A stretch of 64,000 nucleotides of DNA from contig JBBQHP010000016.1 of assembly GCA_038324085.1 (NCBI GenBank), positions 1 to 64,000 on the forward strand, given 5' to 3'. Made by a program: the position numbers and the translations under genes. Below the pieces are notes generated by a model that worked only from the letters and a program-made list of their open reading frames with translations, was not told where the DNA came from and did not search any database. Shown in pieces: positions 16,027-24,401 of the stretch (position 1 is its first letter; the number at the start of each line of letters is the position of its first letter). This DNA comes from Ga0077523 sp038324085 (GTDB lineage Bacteria > Pseudomonadota > Gammaproteobacteria > Burkholderiales > Ga0077523).

Positions 16027-17156
16027 TCGAACCAGAGCCTCACCGTGTCCCACACCCGACCGAACATGTTCGCGACCCCGATGGCCTCGAGCGCCACGAC
16101 CGGATACTCCGCGACCGGCTTGTCGTCCAACGTGACACGAAGCGTCCCCACGCGTTGGCCCGGCGCAATCGGTGCTATGAGCGGTTGCATGCTTTCCATT
16201 TTCGCCTTCAGGTGGTCACCGGTTCCGCGGGCCACCGACAGGGCGAGATCATGGTTGAAGCCGGCCTTGAGCTCCCTGCGTTCGCCTTTGAACACGGGGA
16301 TCGTCGCGACCGTCTGGCCCTTCGCATACAGGCGGACGGTGTCGTAGAACTGGAACCCGTAATTGAGCAGCTTTTGGCTTTCCTGCGCGCGCGCCATGTC
16401 CGAAGCCGTGCCGAGCACGACCGAGACCAATCGTCGGGGCGGGCGCAGGGCCGTGGCGATCAGGCAGTACCCGGCGGACTCGTGGTAGCCCGTCTTCATG
16501 CCGTCGACGGTGGGGTCCGCGCCAAGCAGGCGATTGCGATTGTATTGGGTGATGTTGTTGTAGCGGTACTCGCGCGTCGAATAGAGCGGAAAGAATTCCG
16601 GGAAATCGCGGATCACCTCCCCCGCCAATACGCCAAGATCGCGTCCGGTGGAATAGTGCTGCGGGTCGGGCAGGCCGGTCGAGTTCACGAAGTGACTCCC
16701 GGTCAGACCCATTCGCGTCGCCTGCTTGTTCATCAGGTCGGCGAACGCTTCCTCGCTGCCCGCCACCGCCTCGGCGAGCGCGATGGTGGCGTCGTTGCCC
16801 GATTGCACGACCATGCCCTTGATCAATTCGTCCACCGTAACCGGCTTGCGTGGCTCGATGAACATGCGCGAGCCTTCGGCCTTCCACGCTTTCTCCGAGA
16901 CCGGTATCACCTGATCCAGCGCGATGCGCTTCTGTTTCAGCGCGTCGAACACGAGGTAGGCCGTCATCAGCTTGGTGAGCGATGCCGGCTCGACCCGCTC
17001 GTCGGGGTTGCGCGAGACCAGCACCTGGCGGGTCTGCCAGTCGAGCAGGACCCAGGCTTTCGCAGCCAGCGCGGGCGGGGAGGGGATCAGCGGCGCGGGA
17101 GTCTGGGCAAGAACCGGGGCGATGAAAACGAACAGGAAAAGCGAAAGCAGACGCAT
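16023..17156 (-). CDS. dacA: D-alanyl-D-alanine carboxypeptidase (PBP5/6 family)
   Basis: This 377-residue low-molecular-weight penicillin-binding protein trims the terminal D-Ala from peptidoglycan stem peptides. A signal peptide (RLLSLFLFVFIAPVLAQ) is followed by the SxxK motif SLTK, the SxN motif SGN and the KTG motif in DGMKTGYHESAGY. The C-terminal beta domain and a final amphipathic helix (FGRVWDTVRLWFE) fit membrane anchoring. ATG 17156 gives the signal peptide; upstream in-frame starts add an unsupported extension. It is the first gene of the lip operon. Confidence 0.95.
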   Translation of the reverse strand: MRLLSLFLFVFIAPVLAQTPAPLIPSPPALAAKAWVLLDWQTRQVLVSRNPDERVEPASLTKLMTAYLVFDALKQKRIALDQVIPVSEKAWKAEGSRMFIEPRKPVTVDELIKGMVVQSGNDATIALAEAVAGSEEAFADLMNKQATRMGLTGSHFVNSTGLPDPQHYSTGRDLGVLAGEVIRDFPEFFPLYSTREYRYNNITQYNRNRLLGADPTVDGMKTGYHESAGYCLIATALRPPRRLVSVVLGTASDMARAQESQKLLNYGFQFYDTVRLYAKGQTVATIPVFKGERRELKAGFNHDLALSVARGTGDHLKAKMESMQPLIAPIAPGQRVGTLRVTLDDKPVAEYPVVALEAIGVANMFGRVWDTVRLWFE

Positions 17157-17195
17157 GTGGTGCTTGGGACGATCAATGAAGGCCAGGGGAACCGA

Positions 17196-17201
17196 ATTAT
17201 A
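17196..17201 (-). promoter_or_regulatory. Probable -10 box for the dacA operon
   Basis: A perfect TATAAT is read on the minus strand here, placing transcription start about 33 bases before the dacA ATG. No good -35 hexamer is visible 16-18 bp upstream. Confidence 0.45.
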
Positions 17202-17248
17202 GGCTGTAGGTCCGCCTCCGGAGCGCTCGACTGCGACCACTTGCCGCG

Positions 17249-17278
17249 TTGTGGCTGCTCGCGGCCATCTGGGACAAT
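17249..17278 (+). promoter_or_regulatory. Candidate sigma-70 promoter for the PCu(A)C gene
   Basis: TTGTGG (17249-17254) and GACAAT (17273-17278) are separated by 18 bp, with a GGAGGGAGG ribosome binding site at about 17301 before ATG 17315. It is divergent from the dacA promoter. Confidence 0.4.
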
Positions 17279-17314
17279 CCGCGGCATCTCGAAAATCATC
17301 GGAGGGAGGGCATC

Positions 17315-17797
17315 ATGAAACGCTTGATGGTCGCAATTGTTTTCGTGTCCGCGTTGCCGGGCTGGCTGTGCTCACTGCCGGCGATCGGCGCGGACAACGC
17401 CGTGGTCGAAGTAAGCAACGCATGGGTACGCTCGACGGTGCCGGGCCAACCGGTGGCCGGCGCCTATATGGATCTGCGTGCGGCGCGGACGGCACGACTG
17501 GTCGGCGTCTCGAGCCCGATATCCTCGCGCGGCGAGATCCACGAAATGAAGGAAGAGGACGGCATGATGAAGATGCGCGCCGTGAATGCGGTGGAATTGC
17601 CCGCAGGCAAAACGGTCAGCTTGGGACCCGGTGGGCTGCATGTGATGCTCTTCGGGATCAAGGCGCCGCTCGCCGAGGGCACGACGGTTGCGCTCACGCT
17701 TCGATTCGAGCGGGCGTCCGGGACGAGCTTTAGCCGGGTGATCCAGGTGCCGGTCAAGTCGGCCGAGGATGCCCCCGGCCATGGCCACGACAAATAA
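17315..17797 (+). CDS. PCu(A)C-family periplasmic copper chaperone
   Basis: This 160-residue exported protein has a signal peptide (to about GADNA, residue 27) and a single PCu(A)C cupredoxin-like domain. The histidine/methionine copper ligands are visible as EIHEMKEEDGMMKM followed later by GLHVML, matching the H-M-x10-M-x21-H-x-M pattern. Such proteins hand Cu(I) to the CuA site of cytochrome oxidase, often with Sco. The oxidase locus is about 15 kb away, so this gene is not in it. A GGAGGGAGG site precedes ATG 17315. The His-rich tail (HGHDK) may also bind metal. Confidence 0.92.
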   Translation: MKRLMVAIVFVSALPGWLCSLPAIGADNAVVEVSNAWVRSTVPGQPVAGAYMDLRAARTARLVGVSSPISSRGEIHEMKEEDGMMKMRAVNAVELPAGKTVSLGPGGLHVMLFGIKAPLAEGTTVALTLRFERASGTSFSRVIQVPVKSAEDAPGHGHDK

Positions 17798-17806
17798 CGC
17801 GCGGCT

Positions 17807-17834
17807 CTTGAAACGGTTCTCCCGGCACATAGAT
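17807..17834 (+). promoter_or_regulatory. Candidate sigma-32 (heat-shock) promoter for hsp20
   Basis: CTTGAAA at 17807-17813 is a perfect heat-shock -35 box. CACATAGAT begins 12 bp later and partly matches the C-rich CCCCATnT -10 element. It lies about 90 bp before the small heat-shock gene. Confidence 0.4.
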
Positions 17835-17923
17835 AGGGTTCGCGGACGGCCGGGTCGACGCCTCTTTCCCCGGAATGGTCCGATCGACAATCCAACGCAT
17901 TGAGCCAGACAGGAGAAACAATC

Positions 17924-18349
17924 ATGGTCAATATCACCCGATTCCACCCTTTCGACGAGAACATCGATGACTTGCTGCGCGGTTTCTTCGTTCGTCCCGT
18001 CGCTTTCGACGCCGCTGAGGCGCCCACCCAGGTCCGGATAGACGTAAAGGAAGACGACAAGGGCTACGTCGTGCATGCCGACATGCCGGGCGTCAACAAG
18101 GAAGACATCCACGTGGACGTGAATGGCAACCAGGTTTCCATCAGCGCCGAGGTCAAGCGCGCGACGGAACAGAAGGAAGGCAGTCGAGTCCTGAAGTCCG
18201 AGCGTTTCTACGGCAAGATTTCGCGTTCCTTCACGTTGGCGTCCGAGCTCGATTCGGCCAACGCCCAGGCGAAGTATGCGGACGGCGTCCTGGAACTGGT
18301 CGTTCCGAAGAAGGTCGCCGCCAGCGCGAAGCAGATCACGATTCAGTAA
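17924..18349 (+). CDS. Small heat-shock protein (Hsp20/alpha-crystallin family)
   Basis: This 141-residue protein has a short N-terminal arm (NITRFHPFDENIDDLLRGFF) and an alpha-crystallin domain from about residue 40 (VRIDVKEDDKGYVVHADMPGV) to the conserved A-x-x-x-x-G-V-L-E-L motif (AKYADGVLELVVP), then a short tail ending in ITIQ, similar to an I-x-I oligomerisation motif. It holds unfolding proteins for refolding by DnaK. ATG 17924 follows an AGGAG site; an in-frame TTG 24 bases upstream is less likely. A sigma-32-like promoter lies upstream. Confidence 0.93.
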   Translation: MVNITRFHPFDENIDDLLRGFFVRPVAFDAAEAPTQVRIDVKEDDKGYVVHADMPGVNKEDIHVDVNGNQVSISAEVKRATEQKEGSRVLKSERFYGKISRSFTLASELDSANAQAKYADGVLELVVPKKVAASAKQITIQ

Positions 18350-18550
18350 GGACGACACGGCAAGCGTCGGCGCGGGCGGGGTGTGAGCCCGCTCCGCGCC
18401 GCGTCCGGCAAGGGCGACGTGGCAGGGCGACTCGCCGGCGGGCGGACCTCAACCAGCTTGCTTTCCGCCGCCGCCCGACGGCCACCCGGTTCGGCGCCGT
18501 TCGGGGCGCCCGTCCGTTCGCGAATAAGCGTTGAGGCGGCTGGCGTTCGT

Positions 18551-18556
18551 TACAAT
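18551..18556 (+). promoter_or_regulatory. Possible -10 box upstream of argB
   Basis: TACAAT lies 38 bases before the argB ATG. The nearest TTG-type -35 (TTGAGG, 18531-18536) is only 14 bp away, so the call is weak. Confidence 0.3.
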
Positions 18557-18593
18557 GCGCGACCGCTCGAAACGCTTCTCGCCCGCGCCCCGC

Positions 18594-19481
18594 ATGCACC
18601 CCGATACCTTGCTCCCGTCCCAGAAGGCCCATGTACTGGCCGAAGCGCTGCCATACATTCGACGGTTCCAGGACCGCACCATCGTCGTGAAATACGGCGG
18701 CAACGCGATGACCGATCCGCGGCTCCAGGACAGTTTTGCGCGAGACGTCGTGCTGTTGAAGCTGGTCGGCATGAACCCGGTAGTGGTGCATGGCGGCGGG
18801 CCGCAGATCGATGCGCTGCTCAAGCGCATCGGCAAGGAGGGGACGTTCGTCCAGGGGATGCGCGTAACCGACGACGAGACCATGGACATCGTCGAGATGG
18901 TGCTGGGCGGCCAAGTGAACAAGGACATCGTCAACCTGATCAACCGGCACGGCGGCAAGGCCGTCGGCATTACCGGTCAGGACGGCGGCTTCATCCGTGC
19001 GAAGAAGCTGCTCATGGCCAGCAAGGACAACCCCAGCGAGATGCTGGACATCGGGCAGGTCGGCGAGATCACCTCGATCGACCCGAGCATCATCGAATTC
19101 CTCGACAAGGGTGACTTCATTCCCGTCGTCGCCCCGATCGGCGTAGGCGACGGCGGCGAGACCTACAACATCAACGCCGACGTGGTGGCCGGGCACCTGG
19201 CCGAGATTCTTCGGGCGGAGAAGCTGATCCTGCTTACCAACACGCCGGGCGTTCTCGACAAGGACGGCAACCTGCTCACCGGGTTGACACCCAAGCAGAT
19301 CGACGACCTCTTCGCGGATGGCACGCTCTACGGTGGCATGCTGCCGAAGATTTCCTCCGCGCTCGACGCGGCACGCAGCGGGGTGCGTTCGGTCCACATC
19401 ATCGATGGCCGGGTCGAGCACTCGCTGTTACTCGAGGTGCTGACGGATCAGGGTGTAGGGACGCTGATCAAGGCCAAGTAG
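18594..19481 (+). CDS. argB: Acetylglutamate kinase
   Basis: This 295-residue amino-acid kinase phosphorylates N-acetylglutamate in arginine synthesis. Visible motifs are VVKYGGNAM (phosphate-binding lysine and Gly-rich turn), VVHGGGPQI, and the YNINADVVAG block that contacts the acetylglutamate substrate. Length fits the family. ATG 18594 gives MHPDTLLPSQKAHVLAEALPYI, the usual N-terminus in this group; longer in-frame starts exist at 18531 and 18555. The next gene starts immediately after the stop. Confidence 0.96.
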   Translation: MHPDTLLPSQKAHVLAEALPYIRRFQDRTIVVKYGGNAMTDPRLQDSFARDVVLLKLVGMNPVVVHGGGPQIDALLKRIGKEGTFVQGMRVTDDETMDIVEMVLGGQVNKDIVNLINRHGGKAVGITGQDGGFIRAKKLLMASKDNPSEMLDIGQVGEITSIDPSIIEFLDKGDFIPVVAPIGVGDGGETYNINADVVAGHLAEILRAEKLILLTNTPGVLDKDGNLLTGLTPKQIDDLFADGTLYGGMLPKISSALDAARSGVRSVHIIDGRVEHSLLLEVLTDQGVGTLIKAK

Positions 19482-20138
19482 GTGAGCTTGGGCGGCGGGG
19501 CGAGATCGCACACCTGGATCTTCGATCTCGACAACACGCTGCACAACGCGTCCGCGCACATATTTCCGCATATGAATCGCGCGATGACCGCATACGTGAT
19601 GCGTCATCTCGCGATCGACGAATTGCAGGCAGACGAATTGCGCATGCGCTATTGGCGCAAGTACGGCGCCACCCTGCTCGGATTGATGCGCCACCACGGC
19701 GTCGATCCGCGCCACTTTCTCTGGCATACGCACCAGTTCCCCGATCTGCCGCGGATGGTCCAGGCGCATTCGGCGCTGAAGGCGAGGCTGCGACGGCTGC
19801 CGGGCCGGAAGATCCTGTTCTCGAACTCCCCGCAGCACTACTCGCAGGCCGTCCTGGCCGTGCTCGGCATCGCGCGCTTGTTCGACGGCGTGTTCACCAT
19901 CGAGCATACCGGGTACCGGCCGAAGCCCGATGTCGCTGGGTTCCGGCGGCTGCTGCGGCGGCACCGCTTGCATCCACGGCGTTGCATCATGGTTGAAGAT
20001 GCCCCCGACAATCTCGTGACCGCGAAGCGTCTGGGAATGCGCACCGTCCTCGTCGGACGGACCGGTCGCCGGCCATCGTTCGTGGACGTAGCGCTGCGCG
20101 ACGTAACCGGACTCACCAAGGCGCTCGGCAGGGGCTGA
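19482..20138 (+). CDS. HAD-family pyrimidine 5'-nucleotidase
   Basis: This 218-residue HAD phosphatase has motif I WIFDLDNTLHN (DLDNT, nucleophile Asp), motif II in ILFSNSP, and motifs III/IV around KPDVAGF and VEDAPDN. It resembles the Sdt1/PynA-like pyrimidine 5'-nucleotidase group found between argB and slmA in many Betaproteobacteria. It probably dephosphorylates UMP/CMP or damaged nucleotides. GTG 19482 directly follows the argB stop with no gap, so the two are likely cotranscribed. Confidence 0.88.
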   Translation: MSLGGGARSHTWIFDLDNTLHNASAHIFPHMNRAMTAYVMRHLAIDELQADELRMRYWRKYGATLLGLMRHHGVDPRHFLWHTHQFPDLPRMVQAHSALKARLRRLPGRKILFSNSPQHYSQAVLAVLGIARLFDGVFTIEHTGYRPKPDVAGFRRLLRRHRLHPRRCIMVEDAPDNLVTAKRLGMRTVLVGRTGRRPSFVDVALRDVTGLTKALGRG

Positions 20139-20160
20139 CGGAGCGGGCGCTCGCTTTGTG

Positions 20161-20166
20161 TACAAT
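20161..20166 (+). promoter_or_regulatory. Possible -10 box upstream of slmA
   Basis: TACAAT lies 63 bases before the slmA ATG and just after the preceding gene ends. No clear -35 hexamer at the right distance is seen. Confidence 0.3.
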
Positions 20167-20229
20167 CCGCTCCGGACTTGTAGCGATGCTTCGGGGTCGC
20201 TCTGTCATCACTACGGGGGGATCGCCGCC

Positions 20230-20805
20230 ATGCCCGCTGCCAAGCCAGGAGAACGCCGGCTCCAGATCCTGCAGACACTAGCGCAGATGCTGCAGCACCC
20301 CGTGAGCGAGAGGATCACCACGGCCGCGCTCGCCAAACGCCTCGACGTTTCCGAAGCGGCCCTGTATCGCCACTTTGCGAGCAAGGCCCAGATGTTCGAG
20401 GGCTTGATCGAGTTCATCGAGCGGACCCTGTTCGGTCTGGTCAACAAGATCACCACCGAAGAGACCAGCGGAGCGCAGCAGGTCGATGCCATCGTTTCGA
20501 TGTTGCTCGGCTTCGCGGTCAAGAACCAGGGGATGACGCGCGTGCTCATCGGGGACGCCCTGGTGAACGAGGACGAGCGATTGCAGGCCCGCATCAACCA
20601 GTTGCACGATCGGCTCGAGTCGCAGCTCAAGCAGTCACTGCGCTTTGCCGTAACCCAGAACGAACTGCCGCCGGATACCGACGCTGCCGCACAGGCAAAC
20701 CTCATCATCTGCTATGTGGTGGGGCGCTGGCATCAGTACGCGAAGAGCGGCTTCAAACGCAGTCCGCTCGAGTACGCCGAGGTGCAGTCGAAACTGCTGC
20801 TCTAG
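20230..20805 (+). CDS. slmA: Nucleoid occlusion factor SlmA (TetR family)
   Basis: This 191-residue TetR-type DNA-binding protein blocks FtsZ assembly over the chromosome. The N-terminal helix-turn-helix is visible as TTAALAKRLDVSEAALYRHFASKAQMFEGL (about residues 31-60). The C-terminal part carries the long helices of the dimer and the FtsZ-binding face, ending KRSPLEYAEVQSKLLL as in other SlmA proteins. ATG 20230 is chosen over a GTG 72 bases upstream because the protein then starts at family length. It converges with moeB, only 9 bp apart. Confidence 0.93.
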   Translation: MPAAKPGERRLQILQTLAQMLQHPVSERITTAALAKRLDVSEAALYRHFASKAQMFEGLIEFIERTLFGLVNKITTEETSGAQQVDAIVSMLLGFAVKNQGMTRVLIGDALVNEDERLQARINQLHDRLESQLKQSLRFAVTQNELPPDTDAAAQANLIICYVVGRWHQYAKSGFKRSPLEYAEVQSKLLL

Positions 20806-20814
20806 AACGCCGGT

Positions 20815-21609
20815 TCAGGCGTCAGGGCAGGCTGGCGACATCGCAGCGTCCAACTCCGAGTGCTCGGACGCGCAGACGGCGCACCCGGGATCCCTGGAGA
20901 TGCGGATACTGCGCCATTGCATCGTCCGCGCATCCAGGAGTTGCAAGCGACCCACGAGGGGTTCGCCGACGCCTGCCAGCACCTTGAGCGCCTCCGCTGC
21001 CTGCATGGAACCGATGATGCCCACCAGCGGCGCGAACACGCCCATCACCGCACAACGGATCTCCTCGAGATCGCCGTCTTCCGGGAACAGGCATTGATAG
21101 CAGGGGCTGTCCGGGCGGCGCGGGTCGAAAACGGAGATCTGCCCATCGAAGCGCACCGCGGCCCCCGACACCAACGGTTTGAGGTTCTTCACACAGGCCC
21201 GATTGACCGCGTGCCGCGTGGCGAAATTGTCGGAAGCGTCGATGACCAGGTCGGCCTGCCGAACCAGCTGTTCCAGCCGATCCCCTGCGACCCGCTCTCG
21301 AATCGCTTCGACGACCGTACCTGGATTTGTCTGACCCAGCGTCGTGCGGGCAGATTCGACCTTGGGTTGTCCGATGCGATCGGTGAAGTGAACGATCTGC
21401 CGCTGAAGATTCGTGAGATCCACGACGTCCGGATCGCAGAGCGTGATGCGGCCAACGCCGCTTGCGGCCAGATACAACGCCACGGGCGAACCAAGACCTC
21501 CCGCGCCGATCACCAGCACATGCGAATCGAGCCATTGCTCCTGCGCGTCGATCCCGACTTCATCGAGGAGGATGTGGCGGCTGTAGCGAAGCAGTTGATC
21601 GTCGTTCAC
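20815..21609 (-). CDS. moeB: MoeB/ThiF-family adenylyltransferase
   Basis: This 264-residue E1-like enzyme adenylates the C-terminal glycine of a ubiquitin-like sulfur carrier (MoaD or ThiS). It has the ATP-binding VLVIGAGGLGSPVALYLAASG, DPDVVDLTNLQRQ, DASDNFATRH, and two CxxC zinc pairs (CYQC and CAVC near the C-terminus). MoeB versus ThiF cannot be separated by sequence; many Betaproteobacteria use one enzyme for both. GTG 21609 gives the standard start at DDQLLRYSRH; GTG 21654 would add 15 residues. It is the last gene of gpmA-envC-ctpA-moeB. Confidence 0.92.
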   Translation of the reverse strand: MNDDQLLRYSRHILLDEVGIDAQEQWLDSHVLVIGAGGLGSPVALYLAASGVGRITLCDPDVVDLTNLQRQIVHFTDRIGQPKVESARTTLGQTNPGTVVEAIRERVAGDRLEQLVRQADLVIDASDNFATRHAVNRACVKNLKPLVSGAAVRFDGQISVFDPRRPDSPCYQCLFPEDGDLEEIRCAVMGVFAPLVGIIGSMQAAEALKVLAGVGEPLVGRLQLLDARTMQWRSIRISRDPGCAVCASEHSELDAAMSPACPDA

Positions 21610-21692
21610 GGTCAATACCTTCGACTTCCTGTCGAGCCGGAAAGCCCGAGCCACGCGCGACCGGCATGTGGCCGGTCGCGCGCAGCGTGGCC

Positions 21693-23090
21693 CTATTTCT
21701 TGCCGATGATGCTGAGCGCTTTCAGTACGTTCAACGCCTCGTTCAGCTGGTAATCACTCTTCGACACGATGTCGGGCGGCGCATCGGTCTTGCCGTTTTC
21801 GTCCGGCTTCACTGCCGGGGGCGGCGGTGGCGGCGCGGGCTCTTCCTTGGCCATGTCCTTCTTGTCCTGGGGGTTCGACAGCCGCTTGCCGAGATCGGCT
21901 TCGCGCATCCGCAGCCCCTGGTCGGCATTCTCGCTGATGGTTGCTTCCTCGACGACGATATCCGGCGTGATGCCCTTGGCCTGTATCGAGCGTCCCGCCG
22001 GCGTGAAATAACGCGCCGTGGTCAGTTTGATAGCGGTGCCGTTGCCGAGCGGCAGGATGGTCTGCACCGACCCTTTGCCGAACGATTGCGTGCCCATTAC
22101 GACGGCGCGCTTGTGATCCTGCAATGCACCCGCGACAATTTCAGACGCCGACGCGGAGCCACCATTGACGAGCACCACCATCGGGACCTTCTTCACGTCG
22201 GCCGGCAGCTTCTTCAGGTAGTCCTCTTTCGAGCCGCGCAGATAGTGCTCAGGCATGGCCATCAGCTTCATCTTGGCGTCCTCGGTGCGCCCTTCCGTGT
22301 AAGTCACGAGCGAACCAGGGGGCAGGAACGCGGCGGAGACACCAACGGCAGTGTTGAGCAAGCCTCCGGGGTCGTTGCGCAGATCGAGCACGATGCCCTT
22401 CATTGGCACCGCGCTGGCCTTGAACACGGTATCGATCGCTTTCGCGAGGGCTTCTCCCGTGTGTTCCTGGAACTGCGTCACGCGAAAGTAGCCGTAGCCG
22501 GGCTCGATCAGCTTCGATTTGACCGATTGGATCTGGATAACGGCGCGAGTCAGGGTGACCACGCGCGGCTTGGTGTCGCCCTTGCGGACGATCGTCAGCG
22601 TGATCGGCGTATTCGGCTTGCCGCGCATCTTCTTGACCGCGTCGTTGAGCGTCATGCCCTTCACGTTGGTTTCATCAAGCTTGATGATCAGATCGCCGCT
22701 CTTGATCCCGGCGCGGAAGGCAGGCGTGTCCTCGATGGGCGAGACCACCTTCACGAAGCCGTCTTCCAAGCCGACCTCGATGCCGAGCCCGCCGAACTCG
22801 CCCTGGGTGCCGACCTGCAGTTCCTTGAAGGCCTCGGCGTCCAGATAAGCTGAATGCGGATCGAGGCCGGAGAGCATGCCGTTGATCGCTTCGCTGATGA
22901 GCTTCTTGTCGTCGACGGGTTCGACGTAGTCGGCCTTGATGCGGCCGAACACTTCAGTGAAAGCCCGCAGGTCCTCCACTGGCAGCGGCCCGGGGTCCTT
23001 CTGCGCCACCGCCGAAAAATTCAGGCTCACCAGGATGCCGAGGACGGCACCGACCAAAATGAGCCCTGCCTGCTTGACTCTCGTGCCCAT
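21693..23090 (-). CDS. ctpA: Carboxyl-terminal processing protease (S41 family)
   Basis: This 465-residue periplasmic protease has an N-terminal signal/anchor helix (AGLILVGAVLGILVSLNFS), a PDZ domain with GIEVGLEDGFVKVVSPIEDTPA (about 100-180), and the catalytic Ser-Lys region GGSASASEIVAGAL...SFGKGSVQT. The C-terminal tail is proline-rich and acidic, followed by a helix. CtpA/Prc proteases trim peptidoglycan hydrolases and other envelope proteins. Placement right after envC links it to control of cell-wall hydrolysis, as in other Proteobacteria. Confidence 0.95.
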   Translation of the reverse strand: MGTRVKQAGLILVGAVLGILVSLNFSAVAQKDPGPLPVEDLRAFTEVFGRIKADYVEPVDDKKLISEAINGMLSGLDPHSAYLDAEAFKELQVGTQGEFGGLGIEVGLEDGFVKVVSPIEDTPAFRAGIKSGDLIIKLDETNVKGMTLNDAVKKMRGKPNTPITLTIVRKGDTKPRVVTLTRAVIQIQSVKSKLIEPGYGYFRVTQFQEHTGEALAKAIDTVFKASAVPMKGIVLDLRNDPGGLLNTAVGVSAAFLPPGSLVTYTEGRTEDAKMKLMAMPEHYLRGSKEDYLKKLPADVKKVPMVVLVNGGSASASEIVAGALQDHKRAVVMGTQSFGKGSVQTILPLGNGTAIKLTTARYFTPAGRSIQAKGITPDIVVEEATISENADQGLRMREADLGKRLSNPQDKKDMAKEEPAPPPPPPAVKPDENGKTDAPPDIVSKSDYQLNEALNVLKALSIIGKK

Positions 23091-23204
23091 GCTGCGAATC
23101 TCCGTGTTGCTACGAACCGATGGGAAGGGGCGCCGTGCGGGTCGGCGAATGAATGTTGCGGGAAGAGAAGGAAACGCTAGCCGGAATCGTGCCTGCGGCG
23201 ATCG

Positions 23205-24401
23205 CTAGTTCAGGACTGACCACGAGAGCGGGTCGAAGGGTTTGCCTTGATACCTAAGCTCAAAGTATAGACCGGTTTCCTCGTTGCCCCCGCTTGCGCC
23301 CACGGCGGCAACGGCGTCTCCGCCGCGCACTTCGTCCCCCACCCGGCGATACAACGCCTCGTTATTTCCGTACAGGCTCATGTACCCGTCGCCGTGGTCG
23401 ACGATCATCAAGTTGCCGAACCCTCGAAGCCAGTCCGCGAACACCACCCGCCCAGCGGCGACGGCCCTTACTTCCTGCCCCGCCTTGGCGCGGATGAACA
23501 CGCCCTTTGAAGAAAAACCGCGATCCGAACGTGGACCGCCGAAACGACTGCCAAGTTCCCCGACAACCGGCAGCTTGAGGCGCCCCTTCATGCGCGCGAA
23601 CTCGCCGTCGGGGTCGCCGGACTGCGGCACACTGCGATTGGCCAGCGCCGGCCCCTTCGGTCTCGCGGGCTGCGCGCGCTCGATCTCTCGGGCGAGCCGC
23701 TCGAGCAGTCTCGTGAGACGCTCCTCGTCGCGCTTCAACGTCGCGAACTCCTTGCGCTGACGACCAATCTGCTCCGAGACGGAAGCGAGAACCTGCTGGC
23801 GGTTCGCTCTCTCGCGCACCAGGGTGCGTCGCTCCTCGCTTTGATTGCGCTCGATGAGCGCCAACTCGTCGGCGCGGATCCTGGTCTCCCCGGTGATCTT
23901 TTCCAGCGCGGCAAGGCTGTCCCTGAGCTCGCCGATCGCGCGCGCCCGCGCCCGGGCGATGTAAGTCAGATAGTGCAGGTCGCGCGCGATCCGGTTCGGA
24001 TCCTCCTCGGCCAGCAGCAGGTGCAGCGGCGCCGCTCCATCGTGAAGATATTGATGCCGGAGCGCTCGCGCTAGAGCCTCCTGCTGCTGCGCGATGCCGG
24101 CTTCCGCCCGGCTCGCCTGGGCTGCGAGTTCGACGAGCTTGCGTTTGACCTCGGAACGACGCGCGGCAAGCTCGTGCAACTTGCGATTGGCCTGGCTGAT
24201 GGCGCGCTCGGAATCGCGCAACTGGTCACTGACCTCGGCGCGGGACTCCTCGGAGCCGGCGATTTCCTGCTCCAGCGCTTCGAGCCGGGCGCGCAGGGCG
24301 TCGAGTTCCTGCTTGGACGCCGTTCGCGGTGCCGCTTCCAGCCCCGCGACGCCAACCGCCAACAGCAGCGCGACGACCGCGGGTCCGAAGCGCGGTTTCA
24401 G
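23205..24401 (-). CDS. envC: Murein hydrolase activator EnvC (probable CTG start)
   Basis: This 398-residue exported protein has a long N-terminal coiled coil (about 25-250) and a C-terminal degenerate LytM/M23 domain (from GELGSRFGGP). Metal-ligand positions are missing there (KGVFI where active enzymes have a His motif), as in EnvC, which activates AmiA/B amidases at the septum. The only standard start (TTG 24362) would cut off the signal peptide. A CTG at 24401-24399 gives LKPRFGPAVVALLLAVGVAGLEAAP and shares CTGA with the gpmA stop, like the ATGA overlaps elsewhere, so CTG is proposed. Confidence 0.88.
   Translation of the reverse strand: MKPRFGPAVVALLLAVGVAGLEAAPRTASKQELDALRARLEALEQEIAGSEESRAEVSDQLRDSERAISQANRKLHELAARRSEVKRKLVELAAQASRAEAGIAQQQEALARALRHQYLHDGAAPLHLLLAEEDPNRIARDLHYLTYIARARARAIGELRDSLAALEKITGETRIRADELALIERNQSEERRTLVRERANRQQVLASVSEQIGRQRKEFATLKRDEERLTRLLERLAREIERAQPARPKGPALANRSVPQSGDPDGEFARMKGRLKLPVVGELGSRFGGPRSDRGFSSKGVFIRAKAGQEVRAVAAGRVVFADWLRGFGNLMIVDHGDGYMSLYGNNEALYRRVGDEVRGGDAVAAVGASGGNEETGLYFELRYQGKPFDPLSWSVLN

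Noticed and set aside
21462..22853. A 463-codon plus-strand open frame over ctpA
   Set aside because: Antisense to the well-supported ctpA gene.
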